Positions 11,322-23,635 are shown, counted from the first letter of the stretch. The stretch: 64,000 nucleotides of DNA from Heterobasidion occidentale (GCA_039111635.1 JBCAQO010000011.1:1054001-1118000), one strand, 5' to 3'. Made by a program: numbers and translations. The notes: generated by a model from the sequence alone, not told the origin.

Positions 11322-12824
11322 GGCTCTCGATAGTCTCAGTGGGATTGGGATAATACAGAGCGGGGTATGCTGAACAATCTTGGAGAGTTTCAATAGCTTT
11401 TTATGCGGTCAGAAGACTGCGACGTCGGACCGCGGGAATGAGGGTTTTGGAGAATGATTGTAAATTTCGGAAGAAAGGACATCCCATCTCGTCATGAGAT
11501 GCCCACGAAAAGGAGTGGATAGCCATTGTATGTGGTGAACGTGACGAGTCCAATCCCGAGGCGATCCCTAGTATCGGCTTGGGCGCATTGATTGACACAT
11601 GCTCCTTGACGGCGAAAGAAGATCATGGGGGATATCCCAGGATAGTTTAGTAGTATGCTCCCTCGGCAAACGAGACTGATGAGAAAAACTCCACTCGACG
11701 CAACGAGGCGTACTTTAGCACACGGCGTAACTTAGCCTCTACAGAGTCGCAGTGGAGATGGTGAAGATTGAAACCAAGTATTGGTTCAAGTGAACCAGTA
11801 CGTCAGAGTGGGCTCCGTCAAATCGCTATGGACAGATCAATTGAGTCCTGGGCCCCCAAGCCTTGCTCTGATCGAAATGCGGGATAGGGGAGATCACATA
11901 CTGTACGTTCATTCTCCGGTTTACGCCAACTTCCATCGCTACCCTGAGAGCCGTCCGTGAACTGAGTCAATGGCCATGAGTAGTTGGAGCCTAAAAAGTA
12001 GCATAGCCTGCGCCGTTGCCTTTCAAGTCTAGAAGAATGCGCACGAGGCATTGTGCGCATCGCTGTCCTGGATCGACCAAAAATGCGGGGTAATAAGCTA
12101 TTCGAGGAACGACACCCCATGACCGGCTTGGAAGAAGAAAGCATGATGCCTGAGACGGTGATGAAACCATCCCAGCGTACGTTCTTTCTCATGATCTGTT
12201 CTATCTTAGAGCGTCAGATAGGCAGATAAGTTTCGACCGTGAGATGGGGAGAAACGCCTGTACTTTACCTCTATGAGCTCAACGAGATGCGCCAACTCTT
12301 ACGAGGCACCTATACGCGACACAGCGCGCAGTCAAAGCACAGCCCCCGTCAGATTGCTGGTTTCAATTTAGTTCAAGTGACAAGTGAAAGACGGTGAGAC
12401 AATCCTTTTGCGTCCTACGCAAGATCCGTCATGGGTTAAATGCGACGCAGTCATCTGATGACGACGCGGAGTCAGACGAGTCCACGAGACTGCCAGTGAC
12501 GAGACTTTCAAAATATCCTACGTATTAGCGAAGGCGACGCGGTTCCATGAAATGATGGTGAGGTTTGAATAGAGCTACCAGGGTCAAACCAGGACAAGTT
12601 GTGATGGTCATTGGTCAACCGACGGGCAAAGCATGATAACATAGCGTGGACGAACCTGGACGAACTTCCGTACGTCATTCGTTTTGACCCAGTATCCAAA
12701 ACGTTTCTGTAGTAAACCGAGCCTGTTATGGACAGGTCGCCACTAACGGCAGGACATTCTGATGACGGACTTCTGTAAAGTTCACACCATTCTTCATGGC
12801 AGTTCTTCAAACAAATTTCATGAA
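11322..12824. other. Intergenic region between divergent AOX and FAB1-like genes
   Basis: About 1.5 kb has no recognisable protein. Short frames occur on both strands but match nothing and lack exon logic. It must contain the promoters of AOX (leftward) and of the lipid kinase (rightward). No specific binding sites could be assigned. Confidence 0.5.
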
Positions 12825-15800
12825 ATGACATCTTCGAACAGCACTCTTGAATTTCCATCCATCCAGGCCTCCCTACCCTCTCCGAAGCCTCTTCCCCCCA
12901 TTCCTTCTCATGAAGAACCTCACCATCGACGTTTAGCTGTCGAAGCCAGCTCCCATCTTCGCGACTTCATCGAGCACATTTTCGTAGAAGAGGTTGGCAT
13001 AGAGAAGGGAACCTGGGCAAGAGACTTGGAAGGTACGTTGAATGAGTTGGCCGACGCTATCTCAAGAGGTAGCTGGTTGGGAGGGATTAAGCATGCTAGG
13101 GCACTTAGGAAGCAAATGCGAGAGGAGCAGCTCGGAGCAGAAAGGCTGAGGCGAGAGGTGATGCAAGAGGCGAACAATGAGACTAGCGAGAGTCGCCTGA
13201 GGTCCAAATCCCGGGTTTCGCAGATGTCTGGTAAGACCAAGGAAAAATCGTTTCATTCCTTGGCGGGAGAACAGAACAATCAAGTGACTGGCAGCACTTT
13301 GTCAATTAAACAAGCACTCCAACAGCTCCTTGAGCTCGTGCCCAAAAGTCCGACGACATTCGACTCGACACGCAAGCATCTCTTGCTGGTCGTAGATTCT
13401 TACAAAGATCAGAAGGGTCATGTCCGTGTTCCTTCAGATTACAAGAATGACCCTATGACCCCAAGCTGCGTCTTCAGCCCAGGTATCTACACCCTTCCTA
13501 GTCCTGATGGAGTGGAAGAAGAAGTCGCCTCGAATTTGATTCTGTTCGGACTCAAGGAATGGCGCGGTACGTTTATCCATCTGTCTTAGACCATCGGCAT
13601 CAGAAGATATGCTCTGCGGGGACTGTCATTGTATTCGCCTCAATAGCGTAGGCATCCATGCCTCAGAAATCATGTCCATTTGCACTATTGCTGCGAAGCT
13701 GGCAATTGTCCCCAACGAGTAGATGACCTGGTGCCGTACTCCGAATTCCCTCTTGGGCCGTTGACTCACGCTATCTCTCTTGTCTAGACAATTCTCTTGT
13801 TGTAAACGACCGGGAAATCGCGCTTGTGGGCGGAACTTTCACAATCAAGGGAGCATCATCTCTAGCACAATTTGAATCACTCGTGAAAGTTCTTCGTCTC
13901 GCAATCTACACGCAACTTTCTCTTTTGCTTGAACAACATTTCCTCTTTGACTGTCACGTCAAAATACGCTTTCCCCAACCCTCGCACCTGGTCAAACCTT
14001 CCACGCCGATAGCACCTCCACTCCAAAGTAGCGTATCATTTGATTCAAAGCGCAAGCCGCGCGATTCCCTCATACCCTTGCCGCTATGGAATTTCTTTTC
14101 CAAGAAAGGCTCCGATCTCCTTCATCTGGCCACCGCTACTGGGTCTCCCTCCGTGCCACGAGGCAGTTCACTTGATCTCCCACGGCAGCCCGTCTCACCG
14201 TCGTCTCCTAGATCGTCCGAAGAATCACCATACAGGCGTATCCGTCGATTTTCGATTTTCGGCGAGATCCGTCCTCCCCCAGTGCCTGCCAAAGAACGAA
14301 GTCCGCCTTCAAGTCACCCATTTCAGTCTGCTTTGCAACGCATTGAGGAGAGCAAGGCACTCTTGTCCACATCTACTGGTGTGGTCTTTTCTCCTCCGGT
14401 ATTACTTGTTGGCCTGGCAGAGAAGGAGAAGCGCCTTCCGACATTTGGACTCACAGGAGAAGAGCGTACGGCTCTGTCGAGCGTCTTGGGCTGGAATTGC
14501 AAGGAGGTGTGTGGAAATGGCATGTCGGGCACCGCCGGGTTCGTTCTTCAGCAACGTCTCTCCGTGCTATATTCTCAGCACGTCCCTGTGCCTCGTGAGG
14601 CCCTTCCGGCGCCATCCGAGAAATCGTCAAATTCTTTGAAGGCGAGCGATCTCCTGACCTTCACACCTTGCGGTCCTCGAGCGCGATGGCAGACGATTGG
14701 ATATTATTCGGAAGGTCAATGTTCGCTTGGGGAGATGGTAGGCGATGCATGTATGCGCGCAGAAGGGATGTGTGATCGTCCTGGCTGCGAGTATGTGCGC
14801 GGACACCACAGGCTGCAATGGATACACAACGGAGTACGGATTGTCGCGAAGACAAACCCTATCCAAAGTATCGTCAAGGACTCGATTGAGATGTGGCAAA
14901 GTTGTAATGTGTGTTATGAGACGACACCACGATGTAAGATGCAAGATGGAACTTAGTGGGTACTGATCTCATATTTTCTGGCACGAGATCTGACCATCGG
15001 CGCGCAGTTTATTTTCGTTTGCCAAATTTCTCGAACTTTTAGTGTATTCGCAAGCTATCTGTACTTTGACACCCTCGCTTTGTTCGCATACCACACCCCC
15101 TCCTCAGCCATGGACCGGTTCGGATTTTCCGCTGCCACAATCCCGTTTTAACATCGTCCGTCACTTCGCCTTCCAGTCGCACGCCGTATCTTTCACGGTT
15201 TCTACCATCGACGATGTGTTTGAATTGTGTGTTCCCAGACTGCAGATTATTCCTGGCGCGGCCGTCAAATCACCCAAGGACAACGATGGAGTCGCCATCC
15301 CAAACGAGAAGGAGTACGATGGTGGAGAAGAGAAGCGCGTACTTCGTAGGGAAATCAAAAGCTGGTGGCAATGTGTTGCGGACCATCTGGACGAATTAGT
15401 AAGTAGCTGTAGAGCCTGAATCATATTTCCTACCTCAATGCTGACGTTGGCTCTAGGAAGTGCAGCTGTCAGGTGATGATGTCTCATCCTACCACAAGTC
15501 ATTACCCCGCTTGCCATCTGCAGACGAAGCATACGAGTCAACCTCTCCAGCTGCGACTCCGAAAGCAGGTCTAATCTCTCTAGAACCTATTGCATCTCCT
15601 AATCTCTCTCACCATTTGAGAGAAGAGTCATATTCCACGATGTCAACAATTCGACCTTCCCCATCAGCACGCACGGATTCGGCCAACTCTGAATTTGAAG
15701 GGTCTATCAAGACGGTCGATACGGTCGATTCAGTGTCCCTACTAGACAGCATGCGCCAGACTTTCCAGCGAACGGAACAGGCGTTGTATTCACAGCTACT

Positions 15801-18123
15801 ACAGACCCCCGTATCAACCCTCAACGACGTGCGTCGGTCATTCCATTCTGCTGCGCTTGGAGCAAGCAAACGGCTGTCTGCCTGGGAGACCAAACATCTT
15901 TCGAAGGAATCGAGAGCAACGTTTGCAAACAAGAGACAAACCATCCAGGAGCCTCAGTGGTGGCATAACGGCTTCCATGCTATCCCCGGTGGCAAGGTTG
16001 TCGTGCAAGAAGAAGACTGGGGAAGTATCATCGCCTTCACCCTCAGGTTAGTGTGCCGCCCGATCGACTGTGATCTTATCGGGCTGTCGTGATTGACCGA
16101 GTACTGCCAGCTCGTTGGATTATCAGTGCGAACTCACAAGCATGAAACATCCTGATACTTCAAAGGCGTCCGCTCCCCCACCGACACCTTCAGCCCAATC
16201 CAGCGCGGTTTCAACCCCTTCTATAGCTACCAGCAGTACCTCTTCGTTCAAGTTCTTCTCGTCTGCTCCCAAACCTGATCCCGACAGGGAGGACATCGTC
16301 TGGCATGAACCCGAGACGCATTTCGCAGTGATCAGTCGGAAGGAACATCCTCGCGATCCGACTTTGCTGCTTTCTTTGCGCGATGTCCTGCGGAACAAAG
16401 CTTCGGTAGATGGACCATCGGGGCTCACGCCATCTACCTTCATGAACCTTAGCTCGACCGCCTCGCGGATGGCTACAGGCGTCGCGCCCCCATCTGCGTG
16501 GGCGAATTCAGCAGTCGAGCTCAGCCAACAGGCGGCCGAGGGGTACGTGTCCGGCTTGCCAGACGCGGGCGAGACAGCTGGGAGAATACTGAGCGATATG
16601 GATGCGGCGTCACCTGTCTCTAAGGATGGCAGTGAATTTGGCAACTCCGGGTTTTGGAGACTCATATTCGAAGGGGGAAGACGTCCTCTATCTTATCCGT
16701 GGATAACGCCAACGGCCTTGGTCCGGAGTCAGGCACCGATCTGGTTCTTTTCCCTCCTCCTCCTCCTCCCCCTCCTCTTCCTCCTAAAGACACCGATACG
16801 TCGAGCACACACCTGGAGGTCGAACCAACCGTATGGAGCAATGAACAGTACCCTCAGTTGGCACCTGGGAGCATCATGTCATGGACAAGCAGCCTCTCCA
16901 ATGCGGTGCGATATATGCTCAAAACGCCGGAGCCCTCGCGCCCTACATCCCCTGCTTTCCAAAACCAGCACGGATCTGCGTCCGCCAACCCTCTATACAT
17001 CGACGAGCGGCCGCACATCAAGTACGATTGGACGATTGGCAAGCGGCTCAAGTTTAGCTGCACCGTATATTACGCGAAGCAGTTTGACGCCTTGCGAACT
17101 CGCTGTGGGATCGGCGATGTCTTTTTGAGGAGCATGGCCAAGTGCGAGAACTGGCGGGCCGAGGGTGGGAAGAGCCGGTCGAACTTTTGGAAGACGTCAG
17201 ATGACCGGTTCATCGTCAAGACTTTGCTGAACGCGTGGAATGTCGCAGACCTGTACGTTTGACCTATCTGTTTTTGTTTGAGTCGAGCGCTGACGGACGC
17301 TGAAGGCAAGTTTTGATTGATCTTGCGCCATCGTATTTTCGTCATATGGAGTCTACGGCCAGCAAGGCTTCGCTCCTTGCTAAGCTTCTGGGTTTCTATA
17401 CCGTGGAGATTCGGAACCTCGAGAATGGAACAATCCAGGCTAAGGCAGACCTCTTGGTCATGGAGAATCTGTTTTGTGATCAAAAGATCGCCAAGACATT
17501 CGACCTGAAAGGTATTCAAGGCCGGAAGGTCAAAGCCAGCTCGGGCGGATCCAAGAAGACGCTGTTCGATGGAGAGTGGATAGAAGGTAAGATATGGCCA
17601 CCTTTCCCGTCGAACGTGTATACTAAGGTTGTACAGGCCAATCGAGAGCGTTGACCCTCGTTCGTCCACATTCGAAGGCTATCCTTCAAGAAGGGATCAA
17701 GTCGGATTGCGAGTTCCTCGCTAGAAGCAATATCATGGACTACTCGTATGCGACTGGTCCATCCAACAATCACGTGTGTCTGATCATCCTGCAGCTTGCT
17801 CTTAGGTGTAAACGAAGAGAAGGGCCAAATATTATGTGGGCTGGTAGACACCATCGGCAGCTACACGTTCGCCAAGACGCTGGAATACAAGGCCAAGCAA
17901 GGCTTCAACTCGGGAAAGGAGACCACCGTCATACCACCGCACGAATATCAGAAGCGGTTCGTGCGCGCGATGGACGATTACTTCATTGCATGCCCAGGTG
18001 CGCGTACTCTGCTGGATTCGCTGGCGCAGGCCGCTGACTTGCAGAGGTTCAGATAAATGGACTAAACCCCCGGACATCGAGGATCTGCCCAGTGACTACA
18101 CGCAGCTCCCCAGCGTTCTCTAG
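12825..18123 (+). CDS. FAB1: FAB1/PIKfyve-like 1-phosphatidylinositol-3-phosphate 5-kinase
   Basis: Fab1 phosphorylates PI3P to PI(3,5)P2 on endosome and vacuole membranes. The last part of the chaperonin-like domain (GGTFTIKGASSLAQFESL, then LRLAIYTQLSLLLEQHF) lies near 13830-13960. The Cys-rich domain (CMRAEGMCDRPGCEYVRGHH, then MWQSCNVC) lies near 14750-14940. The C-terminal kinase has FWKTSDDRFIVKTL, the substrate-binding DLKGIQGRKVKASS, catalytic NIMDYSLLLGVNE and CLVDTIGSYTFAKTLEYKAK. Exons join in phase at eight introns. No N-terminal FYVE finger is seen, unlike yeast Fab1; a missed upstream exon could explain this. Near 16654 the frame breaks by one base at a run of four T between GNSGF and ETHIRRGKTSS, probably an assembly indel. 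Start chosen at MTSSNSTLEF; the stop is TAG 18121-18123. Confidence 0.85.
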
Positions 18124-18605
18124 ATTCTTCCATTCTTTTTCCGAATTTCTTTTTTTTATTGGCTGGACATTGGACACTGGACATTATCGTCGACCTTCTG
18201 AAGTGTATTATTGGATGGATGCGTCGCTCTTTATTCTGTTGTTCACATCTTGCAGCGGACGGCTCCGCTTTGTACATGACACTCCCTTATTGGACACCAT
18301 TTGCAGTCTTCCTGCATGTTTCTCCTCCTCGACGTTTCAATAGGACAGGAGCAGTGCGCCGACTAATATAGGGCCGCGCTTGCCCATGGAGGACCATGAT
18401 GAATCGGATGACTGACGCCTGCCTCGGTCAGAACATCAGTCTCCCGTGTTGGTAATCAGTTGCCCAACTCGGGCCGCGCGGGCGCAACTCGCACGGCTCA
18501 CTCAGCACCTTTCGATGTGGGCTGGGAGCGCGAGGTGCATCATGACGCGAGCTTGCTACATCTCCGCGTATATAGCGTCGTGCTGCGTGCGCGTGAGTCG
18601 CTCGA

Positions 18606-18611
18606 TATAAA
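18606..18611 (+). promoter_or_regulatory. TATA box of the short-chain dehydrogenase gene
   Basis: TATAAA lies in the context GATATAAAGCC, 87 nt upstream of the ATG at 18698, a plausible distance for a basidiomycete core promoter. Confidence 0.5.
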
Positions 18612-18697
18612 GCCAGCCCGTCGATACGGTCGAAAAGCGCACTGCGTTCGTTCGCAAACACATCTCAGTGAATCTTCAAAGGTAACAAGTAACAGCT

Positions 18698-20013
18698 ATG
18701 TCGTCTCGTCCTATTTTTGTCGTCGCAGGCGTGGGCAACGGCACCGGTGCGTCCACGTCCCCTCTGTGTCGATGCGAAGCTCGATGACCGACCGACCTGG
18801 CTTTGGCGCGACGAAGGTACCGGGGGTGCATCGGCGTAGGGCATATTCTTCGCCGTCGCACGTTTCGAGCCGAGACTGAAGAGCCCCTTGACCCTTTGAT
18901 TTCGCAGGCGCGTCTTCTCCAAGGCGGGGTACCGCATCGCGCTCATCGCGCGCGGCTCTGACAAGCTGAACAAGCTCGCGACCGAGCTCAGCCAAGACGG
19001 CGGTGAGGTGCGTTCGCCCCGAGCTCAGGACCTCCAGTCTCCCGATCCCCACTTACCTCTCGCCGCTGCCGCCGCCGCCGCCGTCGTTTTCGCAGGCCGC
19101 CACGTTCCCAATCGGCGCGTACACATACAAGGAAGTGCAGACCGCGTTCGCCGCGGTCCGCGCGCACTGGCCGGACGCGGAGGTGCGCGTCGCGCTGTAC
19201 AACGCAGGGTACGGCGTGCGCAAGCCGTTCCTCGAGATCACCGAGGCGGAGGTCGCGGAGAGCGTCGAGACGCAGGTGACGGCCGCGTTCGCGTTCGCGC
19301 GCGAGGCGCTGCTCGCGTTCCAGGGGCAGGCGCTCGACGCGCGCGGGAAGCGCGGGACGCTGCTGCTCACGGGCGCGACGGCGTCGTGGCGCGGGAACAC
19401 GACGACGGCGGCGTTCGCGGCGGGCAAGTTTGGCCTGCGCGCGCTGTCGCAGAGCCTGAACAAGGAGTTCGGGAAGCAGAACATACACGTACGTGTGCCG
19501 ACCTCGATCTCGATCTGTTCTTTTTGCGGGCTGGCGTATTTTGAAACTAACGGATGGGCTGACGGGCTTGATAGGTCGCCCACGTGAGTGCAGATGTCTG
19601 ATTGAGATGTGGCTGCTCGTTGTGGACTGACCGTTTCGGCATTGCGCGCAGGCAATCATCGATGGAGGTGCGTCTTCTCGACCGCATCCGCAGAACACCT
19701 AGCTGATCATGAGCGCGTCTGGTATTGAATCCTAGGAATTCTGACCGACCGCTCGCGCGGTAGAGGTCCCGAATGGGAAAACAACCCCGACATCAGGCTC
19801 GACCCCGAGAGCATCGCGAAAGTGCGTGCCTTTCCTTCCGTCCGCCGAGCGTGCGCTGACCGGGATCGCTGTCCCAGTCTTACCTCTACCTCGCGGAGCA
19901 AGACAGGTCCGCATGGACATGGGAGCTCGATCGTGAGTGCACGCTCTCTGTCTATGTTGTAGCGCCCGATGTCATGTTGTTTTCTAGTCCGTCCCGCGCA
20001 TGAGACCTGGTGA
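18698..20013 (+). CDS. Short-chain dehydrogenase/reductase (SDR)
   Basis: This is a Rossmann-fold NAD(P)-binding protein of unknown substrate. Exon 1 (18698-18746) gives MSSRPIFVVAGVGNGTG. A 19-nt microexon (18817-18835) adds TGGASA, which completes the glycine-rich cofactor loop. RVFSKAGYRIALIARG follows, then LYNAGYG (the NAG motif), LLLTGATASW, AAFAAGKFGLRALSQSLN and NIHVAHAIIDGG. The remaining exons encode LTDRSRGRGPEW and end LRPAHETW at TGA 20011-20013. Nine exons in all splice in frame, giving about 255 residues. The usual catalytic YxxxK reads FAAGK, so Phe replaces Tyr. Some fungal relatives are believed to share this, so the chemistry may differ from classical SDRs. Codon use is very GC-rich. 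Confidence 0.88.
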
Positions 20014-20491
20014 TTTGCGTAATTATGCGCCGTCGGCTCGAATTGTACCGCTAGTTTGTAGGATTCATGAATCAACGAGTGCGAATTTTTACATTTCAAT
20101 CGACAAGACATGAGCGCGCTGCACATCAGCAAACTAGTAGCCGAGCCCCAGCTGCCCCAGCTGCCCCAGCTACTCCTAGATGCTTATGTCATTCGAGACG
20201 TCTGTACAGAAATGTGGGTCTGTTTAGATGGTCATTTTATTATGTCGTCTTCCCCAAAGCGGCTAGCTAGTCCAGGTCTCCTTGCGGGTCTGTCTAGTTA
20301 TGCCTTCTTGTGCTTGTTATTATTGTCACACTTAACATCAATCATATCTACGTTAAATTTTCATTTGTGTACCAAGGGTCGAGAGATAGACCGAACAGTA
20401 ATATAGATGGAGCTTTCATGATGAGGCATTCTCGGAGAAGTACAAACTATTTAGAGTAATTGTGCACAGCCTCCGTGCAACGGTAGTATGT
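20014..20491. other. AT-rich intergenic stretch, no gene seen
   Basis: This is the 3' flank of the dehydrogenase gene. There are no convincing open frames and no RNA gene. A short CAGCTGCCC(C) tandem triplication lies near 20150-20170. Confidence 0.5.
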
Positions 20492-20700
20492 AAGAGTCCT
20501 CGAGAGGGACATTAGGGTAGATTCACTAGTGTGTCTTTAAGTAAAAGTCTCCGCGAGAGACAGAAGGGCAGGTTCACTGTGCGACTGTAGGCAGAAGTCT
20601 CCGAGAGAAACATAAGGGCAGGTTCACTGGTGCGACTGTAGGTAGAAGTCTCCGAGAGAGACATAAGGGCAGTTGAACTCGTTCAACGGTGCGATTGTCG
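20492..20700 (+). repeat. Tandem repeat, ~51-bp period, four copies
   Basis: Copies begin at about 20492, 20545, 20595 and 20646. The core is AAGTCTCCGAGAGA, then ACATAAGGGCAGGTTCACT, then GGTGCGACTGTAGG. The middle two copies are the most alike, the first is the most diverged, and the last changes its tail. No coding role is evident. It sits at the left edge of a patchwork of gene fragments. Confidence 0.85.
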
Positions 20701-20747
20701 TCGAGCTAGTGAGGTGATGATACCAAGCCGAATCGACACAGACTTAC

Positions 20748-20872
20748 ATTGTAGTTGAGCCTGGTCCACTTGCAGAAGTACTCGACTGAGCCATCGGCTG
20801 CCTTGCACTGCACAACAATGCGCTCGGCCATCTTGTGAGTCTCAAGCTCCTCCGAGCACTCCCATACCAACA
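20748..20872 (-). pseudogene. Single exon of a CHD1-type chromodomain protein
   Basis: One frame reads ECSEELETHKMAERIVVQCK, then DGSVEYFCKWTRLNYN, and ends at a good donor (GTAAGT) at 20747-20742. In Chd1/Hrp remodellers this is the second chromodomain (ERI..., EYFCKWxGLNY), normally followed by an EHCTWE exon. Neither that exon nor an ATPase was found downstream, and no upstream chromodomain exon is visible. It is therefore a captured or left-over exon, not a gene. The residue after KWT is Arg where Gly is usual. Confidence 0.65.
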
Positions 20873-21714
20873 ACAATATCTAGCCTGGCCTGTCGAGGTG
20901 AACCGAAGCGATGTGACGGTCTGGAAAAAGGTCGACCAGTAAGTGTAGGGATCGAGAACTGTTCCTAAGGCGGTAGAGACGAAGAACAGATAGGTTGAAG
21001 ACGAGGTCCCGGATGTGATGGAGTCACGCCTCACGGAAAGAATTTGGAGGGGGCATAGGGTGGGAGCGGCTGTGGTTCGAAAAGGGCGGTCTGGTGGGCG
21101 GCGAGGACTCTGAATGCATTGACATGCAAAAGGCTTCCCGAGGAATGGGGCAGTGTTCGCGTGCCTGTGACTAGAGGAACAATCGTTGAGCAGCCACGCT
21201 GTGATCTCAAATAGGGGATAGGACATACCTTGGAGCTCTCCGCAGCTTCTTCATCGCGAGACACCCGCCCTCTGATAACTAGAGCTCTGTCATCGACTGA
21301 TCGACGACCTAGAGCCGTGGACGGCCACTGCATCAGTCCTTCGTCGATAATGTGTGCAATCCCGACGGGCAAGGTGGTGAGTCTCATCGGCGAGCGCAGG
21401 GGTCGAACAGGGCCATCTTGGCACTGACAGAAACAAAGGGAGTGTCGAGAATGGGAGGGGCTAGGGAAGGTAGATCTCGGGCTCAGCCGGGATGGAAAAG
21501 CTGGGTAAGACATGTGTCTTCAGCGGCAGGATGGCGGCGAACAGCATTGATTATCTGTCAGGGAGAGTGAGGAGAGCAGCCCGCAGGCTCGCCCACGTCG
21601 TCCTCCAGACCGACCCGGAGGTGCCCCAGCCCCCGATCTCTCTCGGTGCGGATGCCATCTCCAACGGCTCCTTTCGACTGCAAAGTTCAAATGACAATCC
21701 GAATAGCACGGCGA
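20873..21714. other. Unassigned sequence between gene fragments
   Basis: Open frames exist on both strands (for example 21031-21513 on the minus strand), but their composition is irregular and no family was recognised. It may contain further unrecognised fragments. Confidence 0.4.
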
Positions 21715-23145
21715 TTACACCTTCTCGATGCTGTGCGCGTCGTGGTCAACGCGCGAAGACACCTTGGCGATCGCCTCGGGATCCGAGGCATTCTTGGCAA
21801 CGAGGCGGCGACAATACTTGACGGAGCGGATAGGCGTCGTATTCTGGTAAAGGATGTCGACCTGCTCGAGAGAGAGGCCCTTCGTCTGAAGAGAACCTCT
21901 GTCAGACAGGCAGAAGAGAGACGGGGTAACAGGAAATCACGTACCTCAGGAATGCAGAAGTAGGTGAAGAGGATGCAGCAGAAGCAAGTCAATCCCCAAA
22001 TGAAGAACACCTTGACAACGAGGTTGGCGTTGCCTGCACCAGGGTTGACGAGGTAGGGCGCTGATGAAAAGCAAAAGACAATTAGCATCGCCAGAGATCA
22101 AGAGGTACACGTGACATGCACTGGCATAGCCAGAGCCAGTTGGACGCGGTAGACATGGACATGGCTTTAGCGCGGACGTTGAGCGGGAAGATCTTGCCGG
22201 TGACAACCCAAGCAATGGAACCCCAGGTGGAAACGAAGAAAGCGATGTAGATGCAGACGAGAGCAATAAGTGCCTTCTGGCCAGCCTGGTTCTGAACGGA
22301 GATAGTGACACCGATGATAGCCACCAGGTACTCGCAGATGCACATGCCGACAGCGCCGACCAGGAGCAAACGGCGACGACCAAAACTCTCAACACCCTAC
22401 ATGCCGGGAAGGGTCATGAACACGTTGATGATGTTGGTCGCAACAGAGATGAGGAAGGGGTCGTGGATGCTGGAGTTGGTGAAGGTCGTGCCGTAGTAGA
22501 AGATGAAGTTGATACCGGTGAGTTGTTGCCAACTATAGCGAGGGTAAAGGTCAGAAAAAGTAATCACCGATGAACAGGAAGGAGGACACTTACCCTTGGA
22601 TGAGGATCCCGGTCATGGTATGGAAGAGGTTTTTGTTGTGGCCAGGCCTGAAGCAGTCGAGGTAAGAGCTTTCGCCAAGGGCGGTCTCGGCTTCCAAGTT
22701 CACACGGATGTCGTTGAGTTCCGCCTGGAGCTCTGGGTCATCTTGCAAAAGAGAAGTGAGGCGAGAGAGGGCGAGGGCAGCATCTGCGTCACGACCACGC
22801 TTCACCAACCAACGGGGAGACTAAAACATGGTTGTCAGGCGATGAACTCCGAACTCCATCTCAGATGCGTACCTCAGGAAGCCAGAACATGCCAAACGCG
22901 AGGACAGTAGCCCAAACGAACTGAACGGCGATGGGAATGCGGTAGGCCGATTGGTTGTCACGGTTCTGGGTCGCGTTGTCGACAACAGAGGCGAGCAGAA
23001 GACCGATGATGATAGCCCACTGATAGGCCGACACAACGGTTCCACGAATCCATTTGGGCGAGCACTCGGACTGGTACATGGGGATGAGGGTGGAGACAAG
23101 ACCGAGACCGAGACCCGCGAAGACATGACTGACAACGATCGGCAA
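21715..23145 (-). pseudogene. Truncated MFS hexose transporter pseudogene
   Basis: The sequence matches fungal hexose/H+ symporters from mid-protein onward. Recognisable blocks are FAGLGLGLVSTLIPMYQSE, CSPKWIRGTVVSAYQWAI, WQQLTGINFIFYYGTTF, GVESFGRRRLLLVGAVG, STWGSIAWVVTGKIFPL and a C-terminus ending HSIEKV. Introns are retained at family-like positions, so this is a DNA-level copy and not a retrocopy. Three lesions are visible. The first ~130 residues, with the first helices, are absent and replaced by the oppositely oriented anthranilate synthase fragment. An in-frame TAG stands where PGMWGVE is usual (22397-22399). A frame-changing deletion near 22125-22135 removes the NFAI of NWLWNFAIGYA. 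Confidence 0.85.
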
Positions 23146-23635
23146 AGACGGCCATGAGCGCTTCGTGTCCACCCTCAAGGAGCACATTGTCGCCGGCGAC
23201 ATCATCCAGACCATGCTCCACTAGCGCCTCCAGTGCCCCACCCAGCTCCACCTGTTCAACGCCAACCGCACCCTTCGCCAGATCAACCCAAGCCCATACA
23301 GGTTCTACCTCGACTGCGGCAGCCTGGAGCTCGTCAGTGTGAGCCCCGAGACCCTCTGCAAGGTCGAGGACAACAAGGCGTACAAGAACACCATCTTGGG
23401 CACGACAAAGTGGGAGAAGACCGCGGAAGGTGCGCCGTATGCGCCGCCGTCGCGTTCCTCGCTCGACGTGTGCGTCCTGACCTTTCGTCTTCTGCAGAGG
23501 ATGAGTGGCTCGGAAAAGGATCGCGCGGAGCACATCATGCTCGTCGACCTCACGCGCAACGACGTGAACCACGTCTGCCAGCCCAAGACAGTTAAGGTCG
23601 ACCACCTGATGCGGCTCAATAACTTCAGCCATGTA
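23140..23635 (+). pseudogene. Anthranilate synthase component I (TrpE) fragment
   Basis: About 150 residues of the chorismate-binding domain are present: RFVSTLKEHIVAGDIIQ, RTLRQINPSPYRFYLDCGSL, VSPETLCKVEDNKAY, GTTKWEKTAE, SEKDRAEHIMLVDLTRNDVN and VCQPKTVKVDHLM. The intact enzyme makes anthranilate from chorismate and glutamine-derived ammonia, the first step of tryptophan synthesis. Here both ends are missing. An apparent intron (after TAE, GTGCGC...TGCAG) is still in place. A deletion after EDE shifts the frame, and the conserved PSQRL reads MLHQRL. The left edge abuts the truncated hexose transporter. This is a non-functional captured fragment; the working gene must lie elsewhere. Confidence 0.88.

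Noticed and set aside
16654..16770. An intron explaining the frame change in FAB1
   Set aside because: No GT...AG pair of usable length lies between the conserved blocks; one added T in a T-run restores the frame.
23218..23223. CACTA as the left terminus of the transposon
   Set aside because: It lies inside conserved anthranilate synthase coding sequence and has no matching inverted copy at the right end.
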